DNA of 64,000 nt from Halicephalobus mephisto (GCA_009193035.1 SWDT01000037.1:109291-173290); one strand, 5' to 3'; shown: positions 36,501-48,432, counted from the stretch's first letter. Translations and numbers: made by a program. The notes: generated by a model from the sequence alone, not told the origin.

Positions 36501-39500
36501 ATTTAAAATTCAAAATGAAACAAAATTAAAAATTAAAAACCAAAAACTAAAAGTTCTGGATGTCCATCAAGCCAGGACTCGACCAGACATGTGTGTTTTT
36601 TGGTTTAATTAAAACCTTTTTTTGGATATTTTTCTTTTTTGCAGAACGACGGATTTGGATAAAAAATCTCAGATGACACAGATGTCATTTTTAATAATAA
36701 AAAGAATATAATTAATTTAATATAAAAAATGATAAATTGAAGATAACAGATCCAAAAATAACGTGGAAAAAATTCTTTTTGGTTTTCGTAAAAAACGACT
36801 TTTCAGAAAAGATGTAATCAAAAATGAGGAAAATTCCGAACAAGCCGAACCCGGAGTAGATCCGTAATTGGGTCAATTATTGAATAATTCGAGTAAGTTG
36901 TTGTCGAAAAATGTTCATTAAAATAACGTTTAAATTTTTTTAAATGTGCTGTAGTATTAGAGCTAGTGTGGAGAATATGAAGATTATTGATGGTATATCA
37001 AGTCTTTAGTCATAGAAAGTGTACAAAGTAGAACAACTACCGAGTCTCTTAGGGACTTTCGTACTAGAAACCAGGTCTTTCACAGTATTTTAAACATAAA
37101 AGTATTTAATTTTTGTCATTTATCATATATCGAAAGTCCTCTACTATACAAAAATACTAAAAGTATACAATTTAAAGCATTTATCGAGTCTCTCAGGAGC
37201 TTTCGTACTAGAAACCAGGTCTTTCACAGTATTTTAAACATAAAAGTATTTAATTTTTGTCATTTATTATATATCAAAAATCTTCTACTATACAAAAATA
37301 CTAAAAATACAAAACATAATTTCTCGGGGACCTTCGTGTTAAGAACCCGCTCTCTTATGATACCTTAAACACTCACGAAGTTACATAAAGTTCTTTGATT
37401 TTTGTTCTTTCTCAAATTGGATACATACCAACGCTCAATTATGAAATGAAAAATATCTACAGTAAACTTTCAGAAAATTAGCTCAACACGGGTTTCTAGA
37501 AGTCTCCAGTTGAGACTACATAGTGTTAATTTTGGTAATTATAGACTTGCATGAAGTTTCAAAACATCAAAGAGATTCTGAAGTCATACTATCATGAAAA
37601 TAAAAATTTCCATCGTAAAATTTTTTAGAATTATCCTAACACGAATTTTCGATTTTGCATTTGGGATCGAAAATGTTAATTTTTTTATTTATAAATTTCT
37701 ATAGTTTTAAAATATCTAGAAAAGTTCGAAATTACAAGTTAAAAATTTATTTAAAAATGTTAAAAACTATCCTAACACGAATTTTCGATTTTGCATTTAA
37801 TATTAAAAATGTCGATTTTTTTATTTATAAATTTTTATAGTTTTAAAATATCTAGAAAAGTTCGAAATCGTACTATTATAAAAATAAAAACTTTCACCGT
37901 AAATTTCTCAAAAATCATAATTTTAAAAATTTGCAATGGACGTTTTTAGTGTGAAAGACCATAGTTGAAAATTGATGCCATGTCAGAAAATTCACATTGT
38001 TCATTTTTACAAAACTTCAGTTTAAAAAAAATAAAAAAACAGAATAAGAATACAAAAAAAAACAGAAAAATTGTGTCTGGTTTGAAACTTATTTTTTGAA
38101 CAATTTTGATTTTTAAAAAATAAATTTATTTTAAAACATTTCTAAAAATAAATTTATTTTAAAAAATTTCAAAAAATAAATTTATTTTAAAACATTTCAA
38201 AGAATAAATTTATTTTTAAAAATTTCAAAAAATAAATTTAATTTTAAAAAATTTCAAAAAATAAATTTATTTTTAAAAATTTCGAAAAATAAATTTATTT
38301 TTAAAAATTTCTAAAAATAAATTTATTTTTAAAAACTTCTAAAATAAAATTAAACCAAAAATATTCTAAATTTTTATTCAGTCATGGATTCACACAAAAC
38401 TTCGAAAATGTTCTCACGATTTTGGGATTGATGAAAAGTGACCAAAAAGAATTTATTTAAAAAATTCCATTTTACTGTATTCAGTTATACAATTTATGAA
38501 TTTTTTAAAAAAAAAACCTAGTTTAGTAATCAACTTTGAAACAAAAAAAATTCAATTTTAAAAATTGTGAAAATTTTTAAAAACTTCCTGAATTTTGAAA
38601 TTTTCCAGAATTTTGTAGAAAATTAATCATTTTCAATCTTTTTGAATTTTATGAAGAATTTTGAAACAGATATTTTAGAATTTAAATAATTATAGTTTTG
38701 AAACTTTTATAGAAATTTTAAAATTTAAATAATTATAAAGTTTTTAAATTTTATGAAAGTTTTGGAATTTTTTAGAATTCACTATTTTTTAAGTTTTCAG
38801 AAGTCTGAATTATGCTTTTAGAATTTCTATCATTTTCATAGAAATTTTAAAATTTAAATAATTATAAAGTTTTTAAATTTTATGAAAATTTCGAAATTTT
38901 TCGAAATTGAATGAATTTGTTTTTACTTTTTTAACAGTTCACAGATGTCTTTGAAATTCCATTAAGATTTGTAAAATTCAATAGATATTTCGAAATTTTC
39001 AAAAATTTGTCTTTAATCGACTTTTCGAAAATATTTATTTTTAAATTTGAATAATTTTGAAAATATTTATTTTTAAATTTGAATAATTTCGAAAATATTT
39101 TTTGCTTATTTTTTAATTTTAAAAATTTATGTAAATTTTTCTCCGAACATACCTCCTTTGGCGATGCGATCGGTCCGTAACTAGGAAATCCGTAATCGGA
39201 AAGAGAACTACTTCTCTTCGATATCTTCCTTCTGGAATGGTTCAAGTGCCTGAGGGGATGTTCAGAATTTTCGTCCAGAGACCAACTCGTCGAAGCCATT
39301 TCAGTCTCCAAAAAAAATAAAAATAAAAATAAATAAAAAAAAAGCAAATTCGAGCACGACTGTCCGCGAATCAATAAAGAAAAGTGAAAAATACTAAATT
39401 TTTAATTTTAAAATTTAATTTTTAAAATTTAATTTTTTAATAAAAATCTATATAAAATTTACGAAATTAAGACAGTGAATTAACTTTCGAAATAAATTTA

Positions 39501-42500
39501 TTTTTGATTTTAAAAAGCGTTGACAAGCGCTGAATTTTTTTTTTCGAAAATTTTTCACAAATTTGAGAAAAAAAAATTTTAAGCTTCTTCCAAAAACAAG
39601 CGGTCTGGATTCCCTTGGGAAACAAAACAGATTTTCTTCAAAAATTCCAAAAAGTAACCTAGAACAAAGTTCTTGATTGGTCGAAAGAGATAAACCTAAT
39701 CCATCAAGTTTAATAAAAAAAAATTTCTCTAGTTGGTGGAAATTAAAGTGACATCAATTTGCAATTTTTAATACAAAAAAAAATTATTTTTTGAAGCTAA
39801 AAATTTGCGGAAATTGTGAAATTATAACTTTTATAGAATTTTATTTTTTAAATTCAAAATTTTATTTTTTTTTAAATAAAAATTTTTAATAAAAAATTTG
39901 TTTTTTTTTAAAACTAAAATTTCTAATTAAAAATACTTTTTAAATAAAAAAAATTGGTTTTTTTAAAATAAATTTTTTAGTTAAAAATTTAATTCTTTTT
40001 TAATAAAAATTTCTAATTAAAAATATTTTTTAAATATAAAAAAATTTGTTTTTTTAAAATAAATTTTTAGTTAAAAATTTAATTCTTTTTTAAAACTAAA
40101 ATTTCTAATTAAAAATACTTTTTAAATAAAAAAATTGGTTTTTTAAAATAAATTTTTAGTTAAAAATTTAATTCTTTTTTAAAACTAAAATAGTGAGCAG
40201 AGTGTCATCCAAAAAAAGAAACATTTGACAGGTGAAGTGGCATGGACATTCGAAAACGGCATCTGATTCAGAAAGAAGCTTCCAGAATAAAAACAATACT
40301 TGTTCATTTTTCTTTTTTGAAAAAAGAACAAAAAACTGTTTTAAACATTCTTTTTAAATTCAGCAATTGTTAAAATTTTACGTACTTTTAGAAACTTTGT
40401 CACCAAAAAAAATTAAATATTTTTTAATTAAAAATTTTTTGAAAATTGTAAAAATATAAAAAATTTATAATTTAAAAATTTTTTAATATTAAAAAATTAC
40501 AAAAAAAACTTTAAACATTTTTGTTTTAAAAAAATTCGAAATTTAAAAAAATTAAAAATGATTTAAAAATTAGAAATTCTTCGAAATCGAAAACTCAAGA
40601 CTTGTCATTAGAGCTGTCTTATTTAGTCGGGCAAGAGGAAACAAATGAATAAATGACTCCAAAGTACGTAGAATCTTCAATGAAAGAAGCTTGACTAGAC
40701 AAAAAAAGCATAACTTTTGACCCTAGTAACAATTGTAAAATATAACAAAAATGTGACACAATTGTTACATTTTTCATGAATATTCGACATTTGTGACGAA
40801 AATTAGAAATAATAATAATTATAATTATATTTGTTATTGGACCAAAAGTTCGGCAGTACAGTGGTAGTATACGTGACAGTAAAGTTACGAGGTTCAGGTT
40901 CGATTCCGGACCAAAAACTGCAGATCCAGGTCTTGCCAGCCGCAATCTGACTTCAAACGGCTAAGACGCACTCATCAAAGAAAGAAACGAGGTCAGAAGG
41001 ACTAAAAAGATGATTCTAGTAAGAGAAGAATTCTCTGAAGATAATTCTAGTAAGAAGAAGCATTTCCTGAAGACGATTCTAGTAAGTGAAGAATTCTCTA
41101 AAGATGATTCTAATAAGAGAAGAATTTCCTGAAGATGATTCTAGTAAGTGAAGAATTTCCTGAAGATAATTCTAATAAGAGAAGAATTTCCTGAAGATCA
41201 GAAAGGTTGAGATGCGCGAACTCAAGAAAACAATAGAGGAGTCCAAGCTTGAGTATATTATGTCGTTAATCCTATATTGTAATTGCTTTGAAAAACGTTC
41301 GATAAAGTGCTAAAGTACTGGACCAAAAGTTACGCTTTTTTGCAGACACGCATGTCCGGGTTACAGAGTTCCCAATGGACCGGCTCTTACGAAGAAAATA
41401 AACTTAATAGGCCGAGATTTCGACACGAATTGTACATCGCTTGTTGCATTTAAAGCATATATTCGGAATTTGTAATCGAATTTTGCTAAACGATTTTCTG
41501 AAGCGAGATAATCCGCAAAAACATAAATCTTCGTTTTTGGTGTTTTTCGATTTTATTTCAAAATTAAATAAAAACTAAAATTCACATTAGAAGCAAGGAT
41601 AATTAAAAAAGAATTATTGAAATTTATAAAGATAAAGCTGAAAAGCAAAATTTTAAAAACTGAATAATTGACTACTATAAAGTAGGAAACCAACTTCCTT
41701 TAAAATTTCTCTTTTTTAATCATGTTCGTAAAAAACTAACTAAATAATTATAATTAGCTCAAAAATAGAACTAATTACAAAAGCAAATGATTAAAATTAA
41801 TAAAATTAATGCTGAAAATGAGCGCTTCGAAGATTTATAATCGACAGCTACCAAATAGAAAAAAAGTTCTTTCAGATTTTTTCATTTATCACCATTTCAA
41901 AAACTTAATTAAATAACAACAACTAACTCAGATTATATAATTAATTACAAAAGCAAATGATTAAAATTAATAAAATTAACACTGAAAATGAGCGCTTCGA
42001 AGATTTATAATCAACAGCTACCAAATAGAAAAAAAGTTCTTTCAGATTTTTTCATTTATCACTATTCCAAAAACTTAATTCAATAACAATAATCAACTTA
42101 GATTGTATAAATTATTACAAAAGCAAATGATTAAAATTAACGCTGAAAATGAGCGCTTTGAAGATTTATAATCGAAAATTTTAAAATAAATAAAAAAGTT
42201 CCCTCGCATGTTTAAGTGTTCGGTATGTGAAATTCCGCACTTTTATTCGATTTTTTCATTCTAGAAGAAAACTCATTTAATTTAAGAGAGAATTATTAAA
42301 ATTGATAAAGTTAACGCCGAAAAACGAAGACTTTAAAAACGGATAATCGAAAGCTCCAAACAACCAAGAAAGTTTTTTTTCGTTTTTTTCAACACGTCAT
42401 GCATGAAACTCTTCACTTTTATGTGATTATCTTTTTCGCACAAAAGATTTATCAAAAATGAATAATGGATAGTGAATAAATATCCGACAAGTTCAAAAAA

Positions 42501-44030
42501 ATTCATTTTGAATCAAAAAGTACCGTGGTTAAATTCCAAAATTCGATATATGAAATTTTTTTTATAATTTTTCTATTCCAGAAGAATTTTCTATAAAGAT
42601 TAATTAAAAATTCTGAATCTATATCTGAAAAGTTGCAAAAAATGTTAGATTGAAAAAAAGTGATTTTAACTAAGTTCAAAAATTCGATATATGAAATTTT
42701 TTTTTATAATTTTTATATTTCAATATAATTTTGCATAAAGATTAATTAAAAATTCTGAATCTATATCTAAAAAGTTGCAAAAAATGTTACATTGAAAAAA
42801 AAGTGATTTTAACTAAATTTCAAAATTCGATATATGAAATTTTATATTTTATATTTCAATATAATTTTCCTTTTTAGAGTATCATTTGATAAACATAGAC
42901 AAAGAACTTAATACATGTCTGATAAGTTCCAAAACACACTGCAGTTTCTTTTAAAAGTACTTTAATAAAACATTAATTTAGGATATATGAAATTTAACAT
43001 TTTCATTCTATTTTTCAGTTCTGGAAGACTCATTAAAAATGGATGACAGATCCTGGATAGCTATTGGACAAGTTACAACTAATAATATAACTTTTTGAAA
43101 ATCTATGATTATACTAAGTCTTCTTTATTACACAAAAAAGTAATTTCAGGTTCAGTAAAAATTGTGAAATGTGATAAAAATATAACAATCATCACATTTT
43201 TAAGAATATTTCATATTTGTGACAAAAATACAAGTAATAGTGACGGTTTTCATTTTTTATTTGACTAAAAATTACGTTTTTTTGTGTTGATATCGGTGGA
43301 TATATGAATACACTAAATAGCTTTGATATATCACTTAAATCAGGTTCAATATATAGTTGCATTAAGTTCACAAAAAAAAAACAATTTTCGATTTTATAAC
43401 AACTGTGGAATGTGACTAAAATTGTGACGTAAAAGTACTGATATTCATTTTTTACTGACCCAAAAGTTACTTTTTTGCATTTAGATAGTTTTAAAATATA
43501 GTTGCTTGCTGTTCGATTGAGTATTTTAATTTGAAATTAATTATCCAATTATTTGACCAAAAAATATTTTATAAAATTAGATAAAATTAAACCCACCTGA
43601 TTAATTTTTCGAGATTACTCATGTTTTCGTATGGCGTGATGCCGGTTCTGCCAGTGGCTATTCGTGACCCGAAAGTGCCCAAAACACGTTTTTCTGAATC
43701 TGCTGAGGACGTCGAGGCCGTAGAAGCGGCTGCCGAAGCAGCTGCGGCCGAGAGTAACCTCCCGAAATTCCGGGCGATCCCTGATTGACTGCCAGGATCT
43801 TCAAAAAATTCAGCAGTTTCTTCTCCAAACCAATCAGAACTTCCTCCTGTTCCGAAACTTTTAGAGGAAGCAAGATTATGAATAGATTCTGGATCAATCT
43901 GAAAGGCGTTGGATTCTGAGAACGAATCGTCTTCTGAAGATAAATCTGAGCCAGTATTTCTGAAATATAATTTTATAAAGTCACTGCCAGAGGCACTCGA
44001 AGACCTAATCGACTTTCCGTCGAAAAACAT
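33564..44030 (-). CDS. Long-intron gene, Ser-rich protein (partial model, at least 4-5 exons)
   Basis: Phase-consistent minus-strand exons are 39305-39153 (GTATGT donor), 35130-35082 (TTAATCCAG acceptor, GTATTA donor), 33751-33685 (CTCACAG acceptor) and 33630-33564 after a 54-bp intron ending TTTGTTTCAG. The read-out is [18 protein letters not shown]..., [37 protein letters not shown].../[11 protein letters not shown] and a stop, with an AATAAA about 20 bp on. An upstream exon at 43959-43597 (or open to the ATG at 44030) carries [10 protein letters not shown], an Ala run (AAAASAAAS) and [15 protein letters not shown]. Its link to 39305 is unproven because the phases differ, so at least one exon is missing between. 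Introns of about 1.3-4.3 kb are packed with repeats. The Ser/Arg motifs ([20 protein letters not shown]) suggest a phosphorylated cytoplasmic scaffold. A RIN/Sprint-like relation of the NLEKLIR end is only a guess. Confidence 0.55.
33800..34095 (+). repeat. Tandem repeat, about 59-bp unit, in an intron
   Basis: Five copies of an AATAATATTTA(A/T)AAAATTT unit with TTATTCAATTTT and a poly-A run, between exons of the long-intron gene. Confidence 0.7.
35465..36000 (+). repeat. TA-rich satellite
   Basis: About 530 bp made of TATATATCTAAATTTATATA-type units with TTTACATA and TTTATGTA variants. The Tyr/Ile-rich frames through it are artefacts. It lies in an intron of the long-intron gene (between exons at 39.2 and 35.1 kb). 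Confidence 0.8.
36945..37275 (+). repeat. Large inverted repeat, left copy
   Basis: Contains GTATTAGAGCTAGTGTGGAG, GACTTTCGTACTAGAAACCA and ATATCAAGTCTTTAGTCATA in this order. The reverse complement of the same order is found at 48433-48715. The GTACTAGAAACCAGGTCTTT segment and following 60 bp are also duplicated directly inside this copy (about 37070 and 37208). Confidence 0.75.
38100..38345 (+). repeat. Tandem repeat, 26-28 bp unit
   Basis: About eight copies of AAAAATAAATTTATTTTAAA plus AATTTC(A/T), in an intron of the long-intron gene. Confidence 0.75.
39895..40190 (+). repeat. Direct repeats, about 120 bp unit
   Basis: TAAAATTTCTAATTAAAAAT and TTTTTAGTTAAAAATTTAAT phrases recur two to three times in the same order. 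Low-complexity A/T sequence. Confidence 0.55.
40200..40290 (-). other. Possible small exon of the long-intron gene
   Basis: On the minus strand a TTTCTGAATCAG acceptor precedes about 45 bp of balanced composition ([11 protein letters not shown] or [13 protein letters not shown] depending on phase) followed by GT. The second phase would connect 43597 to 39305 in frame. Too short to be sure. Confidence 0.25.
40699..41345. mobile_element. Palindromic MITE, copy 4, interrupted by a SINE-like insertion
   Basis: Left end ACAAAAAAAGCATAACTTTT at 40699, right end AAAAGTTACGCTTTTTTG at 41324-41342. The core is as in the other copies (AAATGTGACACAATTGTTAC). Removing bases 40851-41318 and one copy of the 13-bp duplication restores a MITE of about 165-170 bp, so the insertion came later. 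Confidence 0.75.
40851..41318 (+). mobile_element. tRNA-derived SINE-like element with 13-bp target duplication
   Basis: The 468-bp insert is flanked by TGGACCAAAAGTT at 40838-40850 and again at 41319-41331. Its head has an RNA polymerase III A box (AGTACAGTGG, 40855-40864) and a perfect B box (GGTTCGATTCC, 40897-40907) at tRNA-like spacing. The T-arm has one mismatch, and no intact acceptor stem is seen, so it is not a functional tRNA. The body holds five to six copies of a GATTCTAGTAAGAGAAGAAT repeat (about 41005-41200). The 3' end is GATAAAGTGCTAAAGTAC without a poly-A tail. Mobilisation by a LINE is inferred from the target duplication. Confidence 0.75.
41776..42180 (+). repeat. Tandem repeat, about 162-bp unit
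   Basis: Two full copies and a third partial one containing ACAAAAGCAAATGATTAAAA, GAAAATGAGCGCTTCGAAGA and AAGTTCTTTCAGATTTTTTC in the same order. Confidence 0.75.
42530..42880 (+). repeat. Tandem repeat, about 145-150 bp unit
   Basis: Three occurrences of AAATTCGATATATGAAATTT, two followed by AAATTCTGAATCTATATCT and GAAAAAAAGTGATTTTAACTA. Confidence 0.7.
43131..43287. mobile_element. Palindromic MITE, copy 5
   Basis: Begins CACAAAAAAGTAATTTCAGG and ends AAAAATTACGTTTTTTTGTG; core AATGTGATAAAAATATAACA. Confidence 0.6.
43369..43480. mobile_element. Palindromic MITE, copy 6 (diverged, shortened)
   Basis: Left CACAAAAAAAAAACAATTTT, right ACCCAAAAGTTACTTTTTTG, core AACTGTGGAATGTGAC. It is shorter than the other copies. 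Confidence 0.5.
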
Positions 44031-44549
44031 TTGCGAAAAAACGGACTCAAGTTATCCATGTTCGAAAAAAGACAGTTGGAGGAAAATAAATGTATAGGAA
44101 CTTTTTTAATGTAGAAAAATAAATGTATAGGAACTTTTTTAATGTAGAAAAATAAATGAATATAAAAGTAGATTAAAGAAAACCAGAAATCGATCAAGTT
44201 TAGTCTCTCGAAAAAGATAAACAAGGATATTTTCGAACTTATGCAGTTGGGTAATAAATAGTACGGATTCAAAAATTCGGTTTTTAATAAAAATAATTAA
44301 TTAATATTATTATAAAAATCAAAAATTATCTCAACACGAATTTCCAGAATCATTTAAAAACAAAAAAATTAAAATTTCAGCTCTTAATTTTAATAATTTT
44401 TAGTTAATTTTAAATTTTCTCTAATTTTAAAAAAGACATATTTCAAAATATTTTCATTAAATTCTCAAAGATTATAGGACATTTTCTGGACTTCTGAAAG
44501 AAGTTTGAAATCTCTTCATCAAGACCCCGTAAAATTCGAAAATGTATAA

Positions 44550-44700
44550 AAAAAGCTTTTTACTTAATTAAAACCAAAAGAGACAGATCGCTGTCGACTT
44601 TTGGCTGAATTGGACACATCTGGGAAATTCGGTCTTCTTGACATAGAAATTAAAATTAAGAAAGAACCGCCAGAGGGCATCTTTGGGAAAGATCCGTGGG
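44550..44700 (-). other. Exon-like island, minus strand
   Basis: Around 44570-44650 a minus frame reads SRRPNFPDVSNSAKSRQRSV behind an AAG-type acceptor and ends at GTTTTA. The basic-Ser composition matches the long-intron gene, so it may be one of its upstream exons; phase to 43959 does not fit directly. Confidence 0.3.
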
Positions 44701-44809
44701 AAATTCAAAAGGAACTTTTTATAAGAATTAAATCATATCCTCAGGACAGAAGATTCTGAATCCACTACCATATTCCGCATAAAACTGGACCGAAACAAAC
44801 AAGGATTAA

Positions 44810-45265
44810 TTCTGTATTTCGTATTATCAAAATTGCAATTTAAAATTCAAAATCGAAATTCTAATTTTTCGTGTTAAGACAAAAATCGTAAATCACTCTG
44901 ATTCGAGAAATCTAAATACCCAATTTTATTAACTTAAATGAAAGAATATTTTACAGTAAGGAAAATTCATAGATGTGTCTTAACACGAAAATTCTAATTT
45001 TGACTTTGAATTTTGAGTTTCAATTTTGATAATACAAAACACTGTATTTCGTATTATCAAAACTACAATTTAAAATTCAAAATCGAAATTCTAATTTTTC
45101 GTGTTAAGACAAAATTCATAAATCACTCTGATTCGAGAAATCTAAATACCCAATTTTATCAACTTAAATGAAAGAATATTTTACAGTAAGAAAATTCATA
45201 GATGTGTCTTAACACGAAAATTCTAATTTCAACCTCGAGCCCTGAATTCCAACTTTTATAATACG
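44810..45265. mobile_element. Two tandem foldback elements
   Basis: Each unit of about 225 bp starts CTGTATTTCGTATTATCAAA and folds back onto TTTGATAATACAAAACACTG. The arms carry TTTTTCGTGTTAAGACA and its inverse TGTCTTAACACGAAAATTCT. Termini match the 14.93-15.60 kb elements. Confidence 0.65.
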
Positions 45266-46389
45266 CAGCACCGGTCGTGAAAAGTCAAAAATGTAAACAA
45301 CTGATGAACAGTGGTCATTGAAGCGAGTAGAATAGTTCGATTTTTGTTCGCATAATTATTTCAGGATGTCCTTTTTGATGCCAAAAAGTTTTATCCACGA
45401 AACACGAGGTGTGAAAAAAGAGAAAAATCGAATTAAATTTTTGAAAACTATTGCGATTAAAAATTTGACAATTGATAATTTTTTTTTGGAATCGTTATCA
45501 ACTAAGTTTTGAATTTAGTTTAATACTTAGTGACGAAATCGAATTTTAAAAACTACCATAACCGAATAGATAAGATAACAAAGTTCTTTGATGAATAAAA
45601 ATCGATTCAAATGTGATGGAATCGTTGGAAAATCTGACGTAAATTTAGCAAGTCGATATTTGGATATTATTCAGCATACTAAAGAGATTCGAATATAAAA
45701 GAATAAAAAAAGCATTTCAAATTGATTCTATTTTGAGTTTCTGTAGGAAATATTCAATTATTACGATATAGATAAGACAATCAAGATAAATTGTGCAATA
45801 TTTTGAACAAAAATGATAAAGTTACTGAAGAAGTTTTATGATGATAACTTTAAGCATCTTAAAGAACATTGGAAATGATAATAATTAATCAATAGCATAT
45901 TTAACTACATTTTTGGTTCTTGCAACAAGTCTTTAATTATAACTAGAGCTGTCCATTTTTCGAAATCTTTGATTTTTTAATTTCGAACCGTTCAAATTTG
46001 TCTTTTTCAATTTTCGAACTCGAATTAGTTCAGTCGGATTTGAAAATTCGAAATCGACAGTTCTGATCACAACTGTATAGATAAGTAAATAAATCTAGAA
46101 GATGAATGAAATTTTAAAAATATCAAATCGATTAAGAAATCTAACGTAAATTTAAAAATTTAAATTTTGGTTTTGTAACAATTAGGACTGTAATTTGCCC
46201 CGGGGCAAATTGAAAAATAAACAACTTTTTCCAGTCAATTTTCTCAATGAAAACCATAGTTAAAATATTCGAAAGTGATTTTTTTATAAAAAAAAATTAA
46301 TATCTATTTTCACTTTGTCAAAGTTAGTTTCTAAGGTTGTCATTGAAAAAATTAACAAAAAAATTTGTGCATTTTCCAATTTGTCCGGA

Positions 46390-46535
46390 AAAATTACAAC
46401 TTTAGTAACAATTGTAAAATATAACAAAAATGTGACACAATTGTTATTTTTCATAAATATTTAGCATTTGTGACGAAAATTAAAAATAATAATAATTTTA
46501 TTTTTTACTAAACCTAAAGTTACGCTTTTTTGTAA
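46390..46535. mobile_element. Palindromic MITE, copy 7
   Basis: Core ACAATTGTAAAATATAACAA and AATGTGACACAATTGTTA identical to copy 4. The right end AAGTTACGCTTTTTTGTA is intact; the left end is eroded. Confidence 0.6.
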
Positions 46536-47499
46536 TCAGTTACCGTTTACTACTCTCGTATTCACAAATCCCAAAATCCACTTCAAGGGTCATAAAGTCA
46601 TCCATCTGTCGACTAACCACCATAGTTTTGCAAAAGTGAAAAAAAAAACATAAAATGGATGAAATTTAGCACGTCCTGATATTTTGAAGTTCAGACTTGT
46701 GAAAAGGCAAAGAGCCAAGATGGATCAAGTTTCAAATCAAAAAGATCAATCTCTCATCTTAGTTGAAGATAAATTTGAAACAAATAACCAAAGATGTTAA
46801 AAAAATAGAAATGGATATTATATAAAATTTTTAAACACAAATATTTCAAAACCAGAAAGTTTCAAAAATTTTGATTTCGGATTTGTTCTAAAAAGATTAT
46901 TGAATTTCGGAAAATTTTCAAAAATTTCGATGAAATTCTAAAAAGTTTTAAAAGTCTCAAAATTTCTAACTGAATTCTGGAAAATTTTTAGAGATTTCTA
47001 TACAACTTTCAGAGGTATCAGAACCTTCAATGGGACTCTGCAAGGTTTTTAGAGATTTTTACAAAATTCTAGAAAGTTCTAGAAGTTTATATAAAAATCT
47101 CAAAAATTTCAGAAGTTTATAAAATTTTCAAAAATTTCAGAATCTTCAATTTTATATTGGAAGATTTTTAGAGATTTCTACGAGATTCTAAAAAGTTTTA
47201 ACAGTTTATATAAAATTCTCAAAAATTTCAGAAGTTTATATAAAATTCTCTAAAATTTCAAAATCTGCAATTGGATTCTGAAATTTCCCATTGAATTCTA
47301 AAAAATCTAAGAAGCTTCTATAACGTCACTGAAAACTAGAAATTTTCTCAAGATTATAAAAAACCTTAGATCTCTTTTCTGAATTTTATGAAATTCTGAA
47401 ATTGTTTACTGAATTTAAAAATACTTTACAACGCTGAATTTTAGAAGATTCAGAAATTCTACGTTGACCTTTAATCACAGCAGTTCAAAAATTCGAAAA

Positions 47500-47655
47500 T
47501 AAACTTCTTTATAAAATTATTTTTAAAAATTCGAAAATAAGCTTTTTTATAAAATTATTTTTAAAAAATCGAAAACAAACTTCTTTATAAAATTATTTTT
47601 AAAAATTCGAAAATAAGCTTTTTTATAAAATTATTTTTAAAAATTCGAATATTTT
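47500..47655 (+). repeat. Tandem repeat, about 40-bp unit
   Basis: Four copies of AAATTCGAAAATAA(A/G)CTT followed by TTTATAAAATTATTTTTA. Confidence 0.7.
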
Positions 47656-47954
47656 TCAGTTGTAATAAATCCACAAAATACAAAACATGATATTCCAAAC
47701 GCGAAGACATCAAACACGTACTTAAGGACTAACATGAATGATTAAAACGTTCCTTAAAAAGCATCAAAAACATTTCAGAATTGATTATAAAAATGTAATT
47801 TTTAAAGTTTTTTGGAAATTTTTAGGTATTCAGTATTGAAAAAAAACAATGAAGTTTCTGACAGATTAGATTGAAAACATTTTTTAGATTAAAAGCAAGG
47901 AAACAGAACCGCGAACCAAGCCAGATCCATTAGCATATAACCCGGGAAACTGAA

Positions 47955-48210
47955 TTGAAAAAAATTTGAGGGATTTTTACTTTTAAAAAATAAACATTAA
48001 ATTATTTTTACTTTTAAAAAATAAACTTTAAATTATTTCAAAAAAAATAATTATTTTTACTTTTAAAAAATAAACTTTAAATTATTTCAAAAAAAAATAT
48101 TTTTTTTATTTTTAAAAAATAAACTTTAAATTATTTCAAAAATATTTTTTTTTTATTTTTAAAAAATTAATTTGAAATTATTTCAAAAAAATGTTTTACT
48201 TTTTTACAAA
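47955..48210 (+). repeat. Tandem repeat, about 45-bp unit
   Basis: Five copies of TTTTTACTTTTAAAAAATAA plus ACTTTAAATTATTTC and a poly-A run. Confidence 0.7.
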
Positions 48211-48432
48211 GATATTTAATTCGGTTTGTACTGATTCTAAAAAATGCAAACATAAACAAAAATTTAATTTTGATCGAAATTGGGACGAAAAAAGAAAACA
48301 AACATCTGCTAATTTTTGAACGGGAAATTTGTCCTTATTTCAGAACAACTCGAAAATGATGTTCTTCATTAATAAAAAACAAGAATTAAAGGGTTTTAAA
48401 TAATTTTATGAATGCTTAAGACATCGTGAGAG

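Noticed and set aside
40838..40910. Functional tRNA gene
   Set aside because: A and B boxes are present but the acceptor stem does not pair, the T-stem has a mismatch and the anticodon loop has the wrong size. It fits a SINE head better.
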